A stretch of DNA of 64,000 nucleotides from Guillardia theta CCMP2712. Taxonomy: Eukaryota > Cryptophyceae > Pyrenomonadales > Geminigeraceae. The stretch is taken from assembly GCF_000315625.1 (NCBI RefSeq), contig NW_005434661.1, forward strand, positions 696,314 to 760,313, given 5' to 3'. Below, piece after piece: positions 33,081-47,705 of the stretch (within the stretch, counting starts at the first letter, position 1; each line of letters opens with the position of its first letter). A program made the translations under genes and the position numbers. Under the pieces are notes generated by a model. That model saw only the letters and a program-made list of their open reading frames with translations. It searched no databases and was not told the DNA's origin.

Positions 33081-36000
33081 TCACTTGCTGTCCAGTAGGC
33101 TCTCGAACAGGTGGAGCTTCTGTGAATTGAAATTGATCCCTCCGTGCAGCAACACGTGGCTCCCGACACGTTCCGTCTCGTTCTCCTCCTCNNNNNNNNN
33201 NNNNNNNNNNNNNNNNNNNNNNNNNNNNNNNNNNNNNNNNNNNNNNNNNNNNNNNNNNNNNNNNNNNNNNNNNNNNNNNNNNNNNNNNNNNAGAAGGAGA
33301 TTGAGGTCCGAGTGGAGGAGACGAGGAGAGGTGCGTGAGGAAATGGGGAGGAGATTGAGAAGGAGACCACGGCGAGGATACGAGAAGAAGAGACAGGACG
33401 ATGAAGAGAGGAGGTGAAAGGGAGGAGATGCGACAGCAAGTAGAAAAAAAACTACCAAGGGATCAGGTGAGACACATGGTAGGAGGAAGGGAGATGAGGA
33501 GGGAGGAGGAGGGAGGGAGTCTTTCACCTTCTTGGAGTAGAAGGAGATGACAGTGTCAAGGTTGTCTGTCATTTCAAGGTTGTTGTTTTGCCCCCGAAAT
33601 CTGAGAGAAGAAGAGAATCAGGAGGAGAGGAGGGAGAGAAGGTGGGGGAAGGACACAAGGAGAACTTTGAGAGGAGGAGCAAGAGGGGAGGGGATGGAGG
33701 AGGGCGAATCGCGCGGGGATAGGAGCAGGAAGCAGAGGAAACAAGCAGAAGGAAGTGTTGAAGGAGGAGGAGAAGGAGAAGGAGGAGGAGGAGGAGGAGG
33801 AGGAGAGGTATTTTCTGAGAAGCATTCTTGCTTGTGAATGAGGGCGTATATGATGTGAGGGTTGCGGGGGAGCGCGTAAGTCAGTGCGGAGTTGATGATC
33901 TAGTAGAGCATATCAGTTCGATGAGAGGAGGTGAAGAGATAAACCTCCAGACATGAAGTTTTCATCTCCTGACAGACTGAAAGTTTGGCCTGCAAGTTGC
34001 CATTCTTTGCTGTTGAGAGGAAGTTAGAGGAGAGGGAAAGACAAGGAGAGCAAGAAGAGGGGAAGAGAGTGGAGGGGAGGAGAAGGAGGAGAGGAGAGGA
34101 AAGGAGAGGAGAGGAGAGGAAAAGAGAGGAGAGGAGGGAAGGAGAGGAGAGAGAGGAAGTGAAAGGGAGGGAGATGAAGTGGAAGGGAAGGGGAGTGAAG
34201 AGGAGGAGGAGGTAGTCGTAGGGAGACGACAAGGGGGCAGGGCGGAAGACCGTTTGTCTGCGGCTTCTTCTCTATGTACTTGGAGAGGTATTCACTTCGC
34301 TTGCAGAGGATCTGAGCCAAGACAAATGAGATGCAAGACAAGGCGGGAGAGGATTGAGAACTGAAGGTGATGCAACAGGGGGAGGGAGAGGAGAGGAGGA
34401 AGATGGGAGGGAGAGGAGGCAGGGAGGGGAGAAGAGGGAAGGGGAACAGAGGAAAAGAAGGGAGGAGAAGGTAGGAGGAGAGGAGAGAATGGAGGAGAAG
34501 AAGGCGGGAGGAGAGGAGGAAAATGAGCAGGAGGGGTACTTCGAAGAGGAAGAGGAGAGGGGAGGGAGGAGAGGAGAGGAGAGGACAGGAGAGGAGAGGA
34601 GAGGAGAGGAGAGGAGAGGAGAGGAGAGGAGAGGAGAGGAGAGGAGAGGAGAGGAGAGGAGAGGAGAGGAGAGGAGAGGATAGGACAGAGGATGATAGGG
34701 GAGGGAAGGTGTGGAGAAGGGAGGAAAAGGAGGACAGGGGAGAAGGGAGGGGAGGCGAGGGGAGTATTCGGAGCTGACCTATTGTAATGTTTGCTAGCAC
34801 GCGGTCTTTGAACCAAGCAACATTGTGCTGTGAGAGTGAAGATGATAAGGAAACAGTTGCTTCACTTGCTGTCACTCAAACCATCATGCAGTCGGGTGAA
34901 TGAATGTTGGACGAGTAGATCGCGTCATTGCTGGTAGAACATGTGAGAAAACCAAACATTATGTGTGCAAAAATGATAGGCAAGGAATGAACAACTACCT
35001 TAAGATGAGGAATATGACGAGCAACATGTAATTGCAATTCGGCTGCAGAACAAACAGGGTTTTCATTCCTTGAAATCACAGCTCGCACACTTACGGGTTT
35101 TGTTTCTTGCCTCGTACGCAAGTTTGAGCAGGGGTACAATGACAGCCTGTCGCAGCCATCGGTGTCAAGACGCTTCTCGATCCTCGTGACTCGCTGCAAA
35201 AAGGTTTCAAATCGTACCTGGGGCTCTGACTTGGCAAGAACATAATTCAAGAAGCGATGATTGTGATAAATCGTGTAGTAGAATAGCAAAACCTGACAAA
35301 TATTCATCAACGTCTTCATCATCATCATCTCCATATCTCCATCATTCATTCTCTTTCTCTTCCTTCTCCTCCTCCTCCTCCTCCTCCTCCTTCTCCTCCT
35401 CCTCCTCCTCCTCCTCCTCCTCCTCCTCCTCCAAGTGACTCATCATCTCTGTCACTCACCGTACGATCGTCGACCAGAGTTCTGTTTGGCGCCCGAGGCA
35501 TCAAAACCCATCACGTTCTCAGCACACCCATCAAAGATTCTCACTTTGCAAAGGCGTCGTGCAGCTTGCTGAAAGGAACATGCACGCACTGATCATCATG
35601 GCTGCAGTTCACCCACGTCATGCTCACAGCAGCATGCAGCTAGCGCGTCTACCTCAGCAGCATCACATGCGAGCTCTCCCCCCTCCCCTCCTCCACTAGT
35701 TCCGGGTCGCTGTCATGCATCTGCTGCAGTTCCGCTCTGCACGTCGCACTCATTTCAGGTGAGGAGCAGCATGGCGTCACGTTGAATGCTCCATCCTCAC
35801 TTCAGCATCCCTCCACCCCCACCCCTTCCCTACTCACCCTCATGCACCCTTCTCGCTTCCTCGCTTCTCGTGTTCACCATCTCCTCTCTCACCCACTCCT
35901 CTCCTGCACTCCTCCTCTAGTCTCCCCTCCTCCTACTCTCCTCGCTCTCTCCTCCTCTAGTCTCCTCTCCTCTTTCTCTCCTCGCTCTCTCCTCCTCTAG

Positions 36001-38120
36001 TCTCCTCTCCTCTTTCTCTCCTCGCTCTCTCCTCCTCTAGTCTCCTCTCCTCCTTCTCTCGCCCTCTCCTCCCTCCGTCGCTCCAATTCACCTGAACGGA
36101 TTTTCCAGCGTGGGATGGGAGAAGTTCACGAAGATGAGGATGAGCAAAGAGCACTTCTCGGAGAGTTGGCTCAACGGCGGTTGTCCTGAGGCGCCCAAAT
36201 CACGAGCAGCGCAGCGAGCAGGCAGCAAGCAACGCACGAGAGTCTGCTAACAGAAGCGGGATCTGCCAGGGAGGATGCTTTGAAGTGGAGGAGAGGGAGA
36301 CGGAACCTTCACCGACGTCAGCAACGCCTTGGTCAGCGCCACCTCCATGGCAACTGACCGAAGAGGTTGTATGGCTTGATTGCAGGAGCAACAGGAGCTG
36401 ACATGACAAGGTAAGAGACTCAGCAACGGACATTCTTCTCGAGGCACCTGCTTGTTGTTCTATCCATGTCTTGAACATCGCAAACTGCAAACAGAACAAG
36501 TCACGACCTCTTCTGTGCATCGAGGCGTGTAAGTTCAAAAATGCCACCAACCATGAACGGACGGGCATATTCGCGTCTCGACATCAAATGGTCCAGGAAC
36601 GGATTGCAAGGAGCCCCCAGCGCCTGTGTTCCCAGCTCAAAACACGCCTCAAACCTTCCCTCCTCCTCCTCCTCCTCCTCCTCACCTGCGTCATCTGCGT
36701 GGCCGACATCTCCAGCAGCAGCCCAGCACACTCGAAGTGGAGGGAGTAGGTGTAGTAGGTGTGCGCCTGGGAGCAGCTCAGAACCTCCCGCAAAGTCAGG
36801 GGGTCTCACCTCCCGCACTTGCGACATGAGAAGGAGGGCAACGGCATCACAGAACGCCTGCAGCAGCGACTCCGTCCTGCTCGTCTCTTTGTGCCATGCC
36901 GGGACCTGCCGGCAGGAGAGGGTTCAGCAGGAGCCCGGCTCCTTACCCCACCGACCCACATGGCTGCCGTAGAGCTCCAGGAGACTCTCGGGCGTCAGCT
37001 CCTGGACGTGGGTCTTGATCGTGTAACGGACCATGACGACTACGAGCTGCGTCACAGGACAAGCTCTCACCCTCCGCTCCTCACCGAGGTTCAATGCTCG
37101 TTGCACGTCCTTCTCGCTCACCTGCGGGCTGCGGCTCAAACTTCTTTCTTCCTCCTCCTCCTCCCCCCCCCCCCCCCCCCCACCCTCCTCCTCCTTGTCC
37201 GCCTCTCCCTCACCCGCTCCCACCATGGGAACGTACCATCTTATGATTCCCGCTTGTGCAGAGAGCTAGCATGTGTATCAGGTGGCGAAGAAGCTGCCTG
37301 TTACCAGTTGAGAAGCCATCCCGCTCATCACCTGCGCTGACAACGTACCAGTAGTTCCCTGAATTCCTGTTCTCCGAGAACTGCTGGACAGGATGAGTGT
37401 GTTGGTCCAAGAGTTGTGCTCACTCCTCCTACCCGCATCGTCCATGACGCTGCTGTTCGCTCCAGCCAGTCTTTCACATTCTTGCGCGGCATCTCAATCT
37501 CTCCATCACAAATTCTCCCCCAGATCCTGAAGTGTTGGATGAGGTTCAAACGTGGCAAAGGTGGGATGGCAGGATTATGGCAGGAGAAATCTTACTCGTC
37601 GTCAAAGTCCACAGCCTCCTCCCCAGCTATCCGATCGAAGTCCTTCTGTATCACAGACTAGGAAGAACAAGTTATCCCGCTTTTACGTGCCATGGATGAC
37701 GAAGATCCGACGCCCAGCCAGGAGGAAGCAATGCAACAAAGTCGGGAAGGCAGAGAGAAGGAGAGAAGGAGAAGGACCGAGGGAGAGGAAATGATGACAG
37801 TCGACGGGAAGGGATGGAATGAAGGGAGGACATGAGAGGACAGGGAAAGGTAGAGTGTAGAGCAGAGATACAACAAGTATACAGGAACAAAGTGCACAGC
37901 ACAGGCAAGGGGTTGGAGCGACACCAGACCGAACGAGAAGAAAGAGGAGAGGATGGCAAATCAAGAGTAGAGGCAGAGTCAGAGGGAGGAGGAGGAAGAG
38001 GAGAGAGGAGAGAGGAGAGAGGAGAGAGGAGAGAGGAGAGAGGAGGGAGCGGTTGTTGCGAGGAGAACAAGCATTGAGTACCGCCTCTGCGCCCATGGTG
38101 TTCCCGAAATCGAAACTCAA
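33081..38120 (-). CDS. DYM: Dymeclin
   Basis: Dymeclin is a Golgi-associated, largely helical protein needed for Golgi organisation and secretory traffic. Minus-strand exons in order include MSFDFGNTMGAEAVLNAC (first exon, 38120), KDFDRIAGEEAVDFDDE, LNLIQHFRIWGRICDGE, TQLVVVMVRYTIKTHVQELT, SCSQAHTYYTYSLHFECAGL, ALGAPCNPFLDHLMSRREYA, VLLFYYTIYHNHRFLNYVLA, SQHNVAWFKDRVLANITIG, SALTYALPRNPHIIYALIHK and MTDNLDTVISFYSKK. The last exon ends NSQKLHLFESLLDSK, stop at 33081. The stretches around HNVAWFKDRVL, IIYALIHK and DTVISFYS match the most conserved dymeclin segments. The 100-base N gap falls between the last two exons, so part of the C-terminal region is unread. Introns carry large microsatellites. 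Internal joins were not all resolved. Confidence 0.82.
33192..33291. other. Assembly gap of 100 N
   Basis: Exactly 100 N bases, the usual placeholder for a gap of unknown size. It interrupts the 3' part of the dymeclin gene. Confidence 0.99.
34560..34682. repeat. (GGAGA)n pentanucleotide array in dymeclin intron
   Basis: About 23 nearly perfect GGAGA units. A less regular version of the same motif lies at 34085-34150. Both are in introns of the minus-strand dymeclin gene. Confidence 0.85.
35360..35432. repeat. (CTC)n microsatellite in dymeclin intron
   Basis: About 24 CTC units with a single TTC interruption. Confidence 0.8.
35936..36062. repeat. About 50-bp CT-rich tandem repeat in dymeclin intron
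   Basis: Two to three copies of a unit containing CTCTAGTCTCCTCTCCTCTT followed by TCTCCTCGCTCTCTC. Confidence 0.7.
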
Positions 38121-38202
38121 ATAGATTTATTAAATATTTATATTTTATTGCACATTCCCCTCTATCATCAATGAAATATGTTGGATTTAATTGTAAATTT
38201 AA

Positions 38203-39997
<1,795 letters not shown>

Positions 39998-40059
39998 TGA
40001 AGCTCTATCCCCTCACCATGCCGCGCCGCTCAGTGGTCGATTGTACACCTGCTCCGTGA

Positions 40060-41394
<1,335 letters not shown>

Positions 41395-41489
41395 GTTCTC
41401 ATGAACTGAAAGAGCTCTTTCCGCTGTTGTGCGACGAAAAGAGACAATTTGATGTAACTGTAATTGTTACTTGCCCCTCTCGTTCTCTC

Positions 41490-41870
41490 ATTCTTCTCGT
41501 TTAATATACAGTGGGCAAGAAATAGGAGATGAACACTGACAAGAGAAAATTGAGCATGTCAATATCCATCTATACCTTGTATGTCTGCCAAGATCGAGGG
41601 CAGCATCCAGCGCCTTGTCATGAATTATAAGGGCGTCGGAGCGGCTGCAAGGCGATTGGATACTCCTAGAGCAAGTCATCACAAACTTCTCGCTGTTGGC
41701 ATGCGGCAAACCTGACGCCCCATCCTCGGGCTTCTCAGATAGTCAGGAAAGTGATAATCCCCTCCGAATACATTCCGGTCCTGACCCTGCCACACCCGGC
41801 TCGTTATCGTGATGCTGGGGCCCTCGAAGGCACTTGCGAACCTCATTGGGGTCGTCTGACTGGCCCACAC
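41490..41870 (-). CDS. Hypothetical protein exons
   Basis: Two minus-strand segments look coding: MRFASAFEGPSITITSRVWQ to HFPDYLRSPRMGRQ (41870 to about 41712), preceded by a good acceptor (CCCCAACAG), and IIHDKALDAALDLGRHT (about 41680-41580). A GTTTGC...CTCTAG intron can join them. The 5' exon and the family are unknown. Confidence 0.3.
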
Positions 41871-42489
41871 TGTTGGGGGTGACAGACCATGGTGGGGTGA
41901 GAGGAATGATCTGTAGAAAAGGAACTAAGCGCTAGGTTCAGGTTGCACATCACATACTACCTGTGTCAGATGGATAAGGTTGTGTTGACGCTGTTGCGGC
42001 ACGTAAACTATTCTACCTGGAAGCTTTCGAGAGAGTCAGAGCAACATCAGAAGAAATGGATTCTATCGAACTTGGTATGAGCCCAGGATGACATTGCGTG
42101 GAGCCGTCTGGTAAAGCACATTCCCCTGCTTTCTCTCCCCGGTTGTGTAGAGCGTTCCTGACCGAACTGTTCAGCATCCTCCTCTCCTCTTTACATCAAG
42201 ATCGCTCGAGTCGATCCTCATCACCTGCCATGAAACACAACAGGAGCGAAGCGACCAGCCATCGAGGAGCCGTCACAGCATCACCGTGATGAAAGAGAGT
42301 GGATGAATACCGTTTCAACGAGTTCTAACGGTTTGTCTTATTTGTAACGGCAAGGTCACTTCATTTGATTTGTCGGTGGCGGTCTTCGATCGATTGGATA
42401 GAATTAAATTCTCAATATTTTCCTGAAAATATTTGAATTTTTCTTTGAATGTTGTTCTGATATTTCAAATATTGGAAATGGGTGTTGTT

Positions 42490-42720
42490 ATCTTTGAATC
42501 ATTCACTACCCCACCCCTGTGAATTGTAGGTGTAGAGGTTTCTAGATATACCCCCACCTCCTGATTTCCAATGCCTTTACCCCCATGACCCTACCCCTCC
42601 AATTCCTTCCCCAACCCCCCAAAATAACAAACCCACCCCAATTTTGCCACGAGGACTACCCCTACCCCTATCAAACTAATGCTCCGTACCAGACATGGCA
42701 ACCCCTGACCCCCAGTTTGT
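42490..42720. repeat. C-rich degenerate patch (CCCCTACCC-like)
   Basis: About 230 bases where many words are variants of CCCCTACCC/ACCCCC on the plus strand. It is similar to 28785-28990 and is the complement of the G-rich tract at 60340-61560. Confidence 0.55.
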
Positions 42721-42799
42721 AACTCGATCTTGACCATCACCCTACCATCTCGAGCCTCCTGGATAGCAAAGGGGTGGGGGTCCGTTGTCCTCTACCCAC

Positions 42800-43315
42800 A
42801 TGCTCCGCGCCGCTCGCCGCCTCGCAGTTCGCGTTCCTCGCGGCTTCCGCCCCCCAAGCCGCGGCCTCGCCGATGACGCAGCAGCCAAGGGAGGACCCAT
42901 CCCCACCAAGCTCACCTTCAACCTCCTTGCTCCTCACAAGGCCATCTTCAACAAGGCCGAGGTCGACCAGGTCATCGTCCCAGGGGCCGACGGTATGTTC
43001 GGCGTCCTGCCAGGGCACGTTCCCACCATCGCTGAGCTCCGTCCTGGCATGGTTGAGGTTACCGTCGCGTCTGGAGACGTGAAGAAGTACTTCCTTAGCA
43101 GCGGCTTCGCTTTTGTGCACGCTAACTCCACCCTGGATGTGTGCGGGGTGGAGATTGTACAGCTCGATGAACTGGATCCGTCGGCCGTGTCCTCTGGCAA
43201 GAGCGAGGCCGAAAATGCTCTTAGCTCAGCAACAGATGAGGTTGAGAAGGCAAAGGCACAGATAGCAGTTGACGTGTATACAACTCTCACAGAAGCGCTT
43301 GCTTCTAACAAGTAA
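42800..43315 (+). CDS. ATP5F1D: Mitochondrial F1Fo ATP synthase delta subunit
   Basis: This subunit (homologous to bacterial epsilon) is part of the F1 central stalk and couples rotor turning to ATP synthesis. ATG 42800 opens MLRAARRLAVRVPRGFRPPS, an Arg-rich amphipathic mitochondrial presequence. ATG 42785 adds five residues. The beta-sandwich core reads KLTFNLLAPHKAIFNKAEVD, VPGADGMFGVLPGHVPTIAE and KYFLSSGFAFVHANSTLDVC, the family signature around GxxGxxGVLPGHxP. A C-terminal helical hairpin follows (AENALSSATDEVEKAKAQIA). About 170 residues is normal for the family. It is a single exon, unusual in this intron-rich window. Stop TAA is at 43313-43315. Confidence 0.93.
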   Translation: MLRAARRLAVRVPRGFRPPSRGLADDAAAKGGPIPTKLTFNLLAPHKAIFNKAEVDQVIVPGADGMFGVLPGHVPTIAELRPGMVEVTVASGDVKKYFLSSGFAFVHANSTLDVCGVEIVQLDELDPSAVSSGKSEAENALSSATDEVEKAKAQIAVDVYTTLTEALASNK

Positions 43316-43494
43316 TTCATAGTCTATTTGTGTTATGGCATGGGAACACACTTGGGAATGCACATTCTCGCAAGTTGCGCTTTCTGCTGATGTTTTTTTA
43401 TGGAGAAAGGGCTATCGTTCAGGATGAGGAAGCAAGTTTTTGGAGCATGACTGACCACTTCCTTGGACATGCGACATGAACATGCAAGGGGCAT

Positions 43495-46179
43495 TCAACC
43501 AGGTTGGCATCTCATCAGGGGCTTGTTGCTTCGAAGAAGAAAACTCTCATTAAATTGTTTCATTGGTTCATCTCTGCTCACTCCTCTCTGACCTCCCTCC
43601 TCCCGTTGAGAGCGAGGAGCTTCTCGAGCATGGTTGACACGGTGAACGTCCCAGCTGACTCCTTTCCCAAGCCGCTCATCTGCTTCTCTAGAAGCTGCCG
43701 CGTGTTTGCTATCTTCTTCTCGTTGCTTCCTCTTGCCTTCTCTCTGAGAATCTCTCCTGTCACTTTCCCTCCCTCCTCCCATGTCAACCATCATACCGTG
43801 TGAGCACGTTGAACAAGAGCTCCAACAGCTCCACGTTGTAGACGAGTGTCAGCGTCTCCTTGGAAGCCAGCGAGTGCACATCGACCATGTCTGCCTGCAG
43901 AAACCTGCACATGGCAGAGAGGACATCAGATGATCCTTCCTCACATCCACCTCTTCTATCCTCCTCCTCTCCCACCTCTCCGCCATCTCCGCCAGCCTCG
44001 GCCATCTGACCTGTGCTCCCCGCACGTCAGCTCTGAATGAGCAACAGTCAAGGAGGACCTGAGCAAGGAGGAGGAGGTATTCAGCCGCTAGGCTCTTGGG
44101 AACCACTTGTTGCTCGCAGCATATGATGGCATGAAGTAGAATCTCACTCCAGGTCTTCAAGAGCCAACAGGTCAGACAAGCACAGGCTGGTGGTCGCGAG
44201 GAGTTACCAGGGGGAAGTGTTGGAATGTGTATCTGTCCTTGATCCCATGCACGGTGAAGATGTCGTTGTAGTCTTCGTTCTCATACCATTGTAGCTGCGA
44301 AGCAGATAAGAACGAGATCTCATCTACGTCGCTCCTCTCACCTTGTTGGCGTGGCCACTGGAAACCGTTTCTTGCAATATTTCCCTCAACTGACAGACAA
44401 GGATCAGGGAGAAGATGAGATTAGGAGTCAATGTGCACAGAATCCGACAAACTTCCTTCCAGCTTCATGCTACTCGATGATTCAGTGAAAACCATCTTTT
44501 GAAGTTTAGTCCTCGCCTTTAGCAGCATCAAAATCAAATCGTGTTTCTTTGTACCGCGCAAGAACAATTTGAGCAAAACTCACTTTTTCGATGGGAGAAA
44601 GCGAGGAGAATGCGCACATTTTCGTCAACCTATCTTCGACGTCCTTCTTATCATTCCTGTGCCTGTACAATAGAGATGTCAACAGGAAACAATGTGACGG
44701 CTATGATCAACTGACCATGCGATGTGCATCATGACGTCATTCAGCTGCGAGAACGCAACCCCCCACTGACTCTGCATCTTCACATGATCGCTTGCGAGGT
44801 TCTTAGGGAGATTAGAATGAGCCAGATACAGCACGACACAGTCGAGGTACCTGAATGGCCGGATCCATGAAGGCTTCCCAGATTGAGGAGAGCGTCTTCA
44901 ACTGTCGTGAGAGGGACATCTGAATATCTTTCCTCCATCCGTTGGCTCCCGCTGTGGTAACAGCAGAAGTGAATCCTTCTTCTGCCCCCGCTCGCCCTCT
45001 CTTCCCGAGGGCGGAGGGCTCAGCGGAATCATGCACTCCCTCCTTCTCCTTGTCCGCGGACTCCCGCGGGGTTTCGCCGGGGGTCAGGTAGAACCATCCC
45101 GAGAGCACGGATGCTCCTTCATGGCTGTTGTCCGCAACCTCCTGAGCTTCTGAGACGGACGAGCAGGTAGCATTCAGGCTCACTGTATCTTCGCTGCCGT
45201 ACCTACAGAAGAGGGAGTACCTCAACAGGTCCACCAGATACGAGCCGAGCAAGCATAGGTACCCCACGACCGGGTGCAAGTCCCCTAGACCTGACTTGGA
45301 GCTCAGACTCTGGCAGACTGCGTTGGTTATGGAGGAGGAGACCAATCTCGAGCTGGCCAGATGCTGGTTTGGATGCTTTCCTGGCCCCCCTGTGGCCGCC
45401 CTTGGGGCCGGGGCATTGCGGAGCGGGAAATTCTTCAAAGCTTCAGGAGGGCAGCAGCCGACGAAAGATTCCATCAGGGATCGGATGGCAACCCAGTCGC
45501 CCAGCCCAAAGTGATGCAGGACAGATCTCTCTATATACGGTTGTACCTTGACCAGCTCCTCCTCCTTCAGGACCTCTCCCTTCATCACCTTGCCGACGCA
45601 CTCCACCGCCAGCAACTTGGACCACTCGGTGCAGAACGTCGAGAAAGGATCCTCTCCCATCATCTCCCCCCTCGCCCTCGTGTCGAGCTCAAAGGTGAAC
45701 TCGCACGCCCTCCACCACAGGGCTGTGCTGTTGTCCGTCAACTTGCCGAGGCTCAACAGGATGTTCCAGGTTGAACCATCGTCAGCCTCTTCCTTGCCGT
45801 CGAAGAGCAGAGAGAGGCACTTCTCCAACGGAGCCTCCACGTCTGTCTTGCTCGGTATCAAGATCCCTGATCGAACAAAGTTCCCTGCATCCTTGTTCCC
45901 CGCAGCGAACTGCCGTAGGTCCACCAGGATGAGCTCGCAGAATTGCGACAGCATGTCCTCCTTCTGGCAGATATCGCCGAGAAGGGAGTTGGCACGGGCG
46001 TCATCACGAGCAAGGCAGCAGGCCTTCCAGAAGTCATAGTTGATCCTCGCGCTGTCAGGGAAAAGACTGATGGCAACGAGGAGGGAAGACCGTGCCTGAC
46101 TGTAGTCACCCTGGTCGATCAATGCACGCCCTTCTTGAGCGAGATCCTCCTCCGTCACCGGCATGCTCCTCCACTTCAA
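43495..46179 (-). CDS. Helical-repeat protein, possibly Integrator complex subunit 10
   Basis: The first exon runs from ATG 46179 (MKWRSMPVTEEDLAQEGRAL) to about 44850: 450 residues of TPR-like helices (QGDYSQARSSLLVAISLFPD; LVDLRQFAAGNKDAGNFVRS; GLGDWVAIRSLMESFVGC) with a basic, disordered GKRGRAG segment. Short exons follow toward 43500, reading QWGVAFSQLNDVMMHIAW, DVEDRLTKMCAFSSLSPIE, LQWYENEDYNDIFTVHGIKD, SLAAEYLLLLAQVLLDCC and SLASKETLTLVYNVELLELL. The N-terminal TPR pattern and the FQ/LQ-YEN motif near the C-terminus recall INTS10, which acts in snRNA 3'-end processing. I consider this a suggestion only. The last exon is open in two frames (stops at 43495 and 43578); the phase of the preceding exon favours the one ending at 43495. 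Confidence 0.6.
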
Positions 46180-46330
46180 CGGGAGATCCAGGATCGAGCA
46201 AGGAAGATGCTTTCACGCAGTCATCACGGCATGCAGCACGTAGCGAGCTCCCTCTCCTTGTAGTCTCCCTCCTCTCTGCCAGGCTCTCCTGCGGGCGCCG
46301 TCGCAAAGCTGTTCAAGGTTGAATCTCTTC

Positions 46331-46500
46331 GGCCCGGCCAGGGTCACCGGGCCGGGGCCCCGCCGGGCCGCGTGACTCGCTGCACTGAGCAGCCCGGGGC
46401 CGCTGAGCCCGGCTGATCACTTGACGTTGCCGCGGCGAAGGAGTGCATGGGGGCCCCCGGCCCCCCAGGCCCCCCCCCCCCCCCCCCGCGCCGGACGCGT
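46331..46500. repeat. GGCCCGG-rich island with poly-C run
   Basis: Several CCCGGGCC/GGCCGGGGCC palindromic words (46331-46370, 46392-46412) and a 17-base C run near 46471-46487. The island lies at the left edge of the accessory island. Confidence 0.6.
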
Positions 46501-46626
46501 TGAGTCCGGGCCCACCCCGTTCTCCTGAGTTCTCACTGTCAACCGTTCAAGTTGACGCCTCCATCCGCGGCCTCCAGAACAGCTTCTGAGCTAGCCTTGA
46601 GAGCTTGGTCTTCTGCAAGCACTGAC

Positions 46627-46859
46627 ATTTAAGAGACCGTTGAGATGAATCGTACAAGATGTTTCATTCTAGGCCTGGCCCTTGCTTCGTCTGCAAGTCT
46701 GGGTCCCGTCATCGACGTGAACTCACTGGCTTCATCCTTACTTTACTCGTGTCGTTGACAATCTCCGTGTTGTGTATACAACAGTTGAAAGAGATAGGGC
46801 TACCGATCACCGTGAAAGTTTGTGTTTTTATCTTCTACAGCAGCTGAAGAGGAGAAGAG
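46627..46859 (+). repeat. Internally deleted copy of the 52134-52838 sequence
   Basis: The first about 80 bases (ATTTAAGAGACCGTTGAGAT onward) and the last about 75 bases (GTTGAAAGAGATAGGGCTAC to GAGGAGAAGAG) are nearly identical to the ends of 52134-52838, in the same orientation. About 470 bases of the middle are missing, with some unrelated sequence in place. The two copies bracket the island carrying the NTPase-nuclease gene and the transposase-like gene. Confidence 0.85.
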
Positions 46860-47081
46860 TGATAGGATATGTTCACTGACTTTCTGTCTGAAAATAGATT
46901 ACTTACTTTTCTTTCAATCATCTCTAACCGTAGAACGTTGATTTGGAGTAAATTGCCGTTGGATTGTGCATTGCTCTCACACGCTTGCTCTTTGGTTTCT
47001 TGACGGGATCACTTACGGTGTGTCAACACTGGATCGAGAGATACTTGTAGGAAGTTTTTTCTAACATTTTGGTAGCGAAGG

Positions 47082-47384
47082 TTGGTGACCTTTCGGTTCG
47101 GGGATAAATCCATAGTTCTCAATGCATTGCTCGATACCGCTGCTGAAGAGTCGTTTATCAGCACGAAGGACTCAGTGCGCAAATTTGGTCTGTTGGCCCC
47201 ACGGTCACGGATGCAGAAGTTCGTAAACGAGTTATCATGGCCGACGGGACTAGTAGTACGGTTGTCTGATATACGGTTTTCCCGTGACTGGCCGGGCTCG
47301 GACAAAATTGGGCCGCCGGTAGGCTCCACTGTCAAGAGTAGTGTCAAGAGTACTACGATGGCATTGACTATGATAAGCCAATAA
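47082..47384 (+). pseudogene. Short ORF with weak retropepsin-like motif
   Basis: 100-residue frame starting MVTFRFGDKSIVLNALLDTA. The segment ALLDTAAEESFIS recalls the LLDTG/A-SFIS active-site turn of retroviral-type aspartic proteases, but the conserved Gly is Ala, and no reverse transcriptase or integrase is nearby. It may be a retroelement scrap or chance. Confidence 0.2.
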
Positions 47385-47705
47385 AGGAATACCTATTCAT
47401 TAGCAGAAGAATTGATGTAACTCCGCAATAATGCCTTGATTTCGTCAAGTGTCTTGTTTTGCCGCAGTGCTGCCCTCATTCAGCATGTCATCGCCCTCAT
47501 CCGTCCAATCATCACCCTCATACCTTTCCAGTAAACGGTACATGGACAGGTACATGGATTCCAGTAGGTTTTGGACAATTTGTTTTTTCCCGAAAACTCC
47601 CCCTTTTTTTTCAAGTTTGCGTGGTTGGAGTAGCGGCTTTCGCTGCGGTTTGCCTTTTCTTTTCAATCAATAAAAAGCTTTAAAAAATAATAGCCAAACC
47701 AAAAC

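Larger units (their letters stand above)
41395..42799. other. Mostly intergenic; possible minus-strand exons; C-rich patch
   Basis: Possible exons are listed separately at 41490-41870. The part 42300-42480 is AT-rich. The part 42490-42720 is dominated by CCCCTACCCC-like words. Confidence 0.4.
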
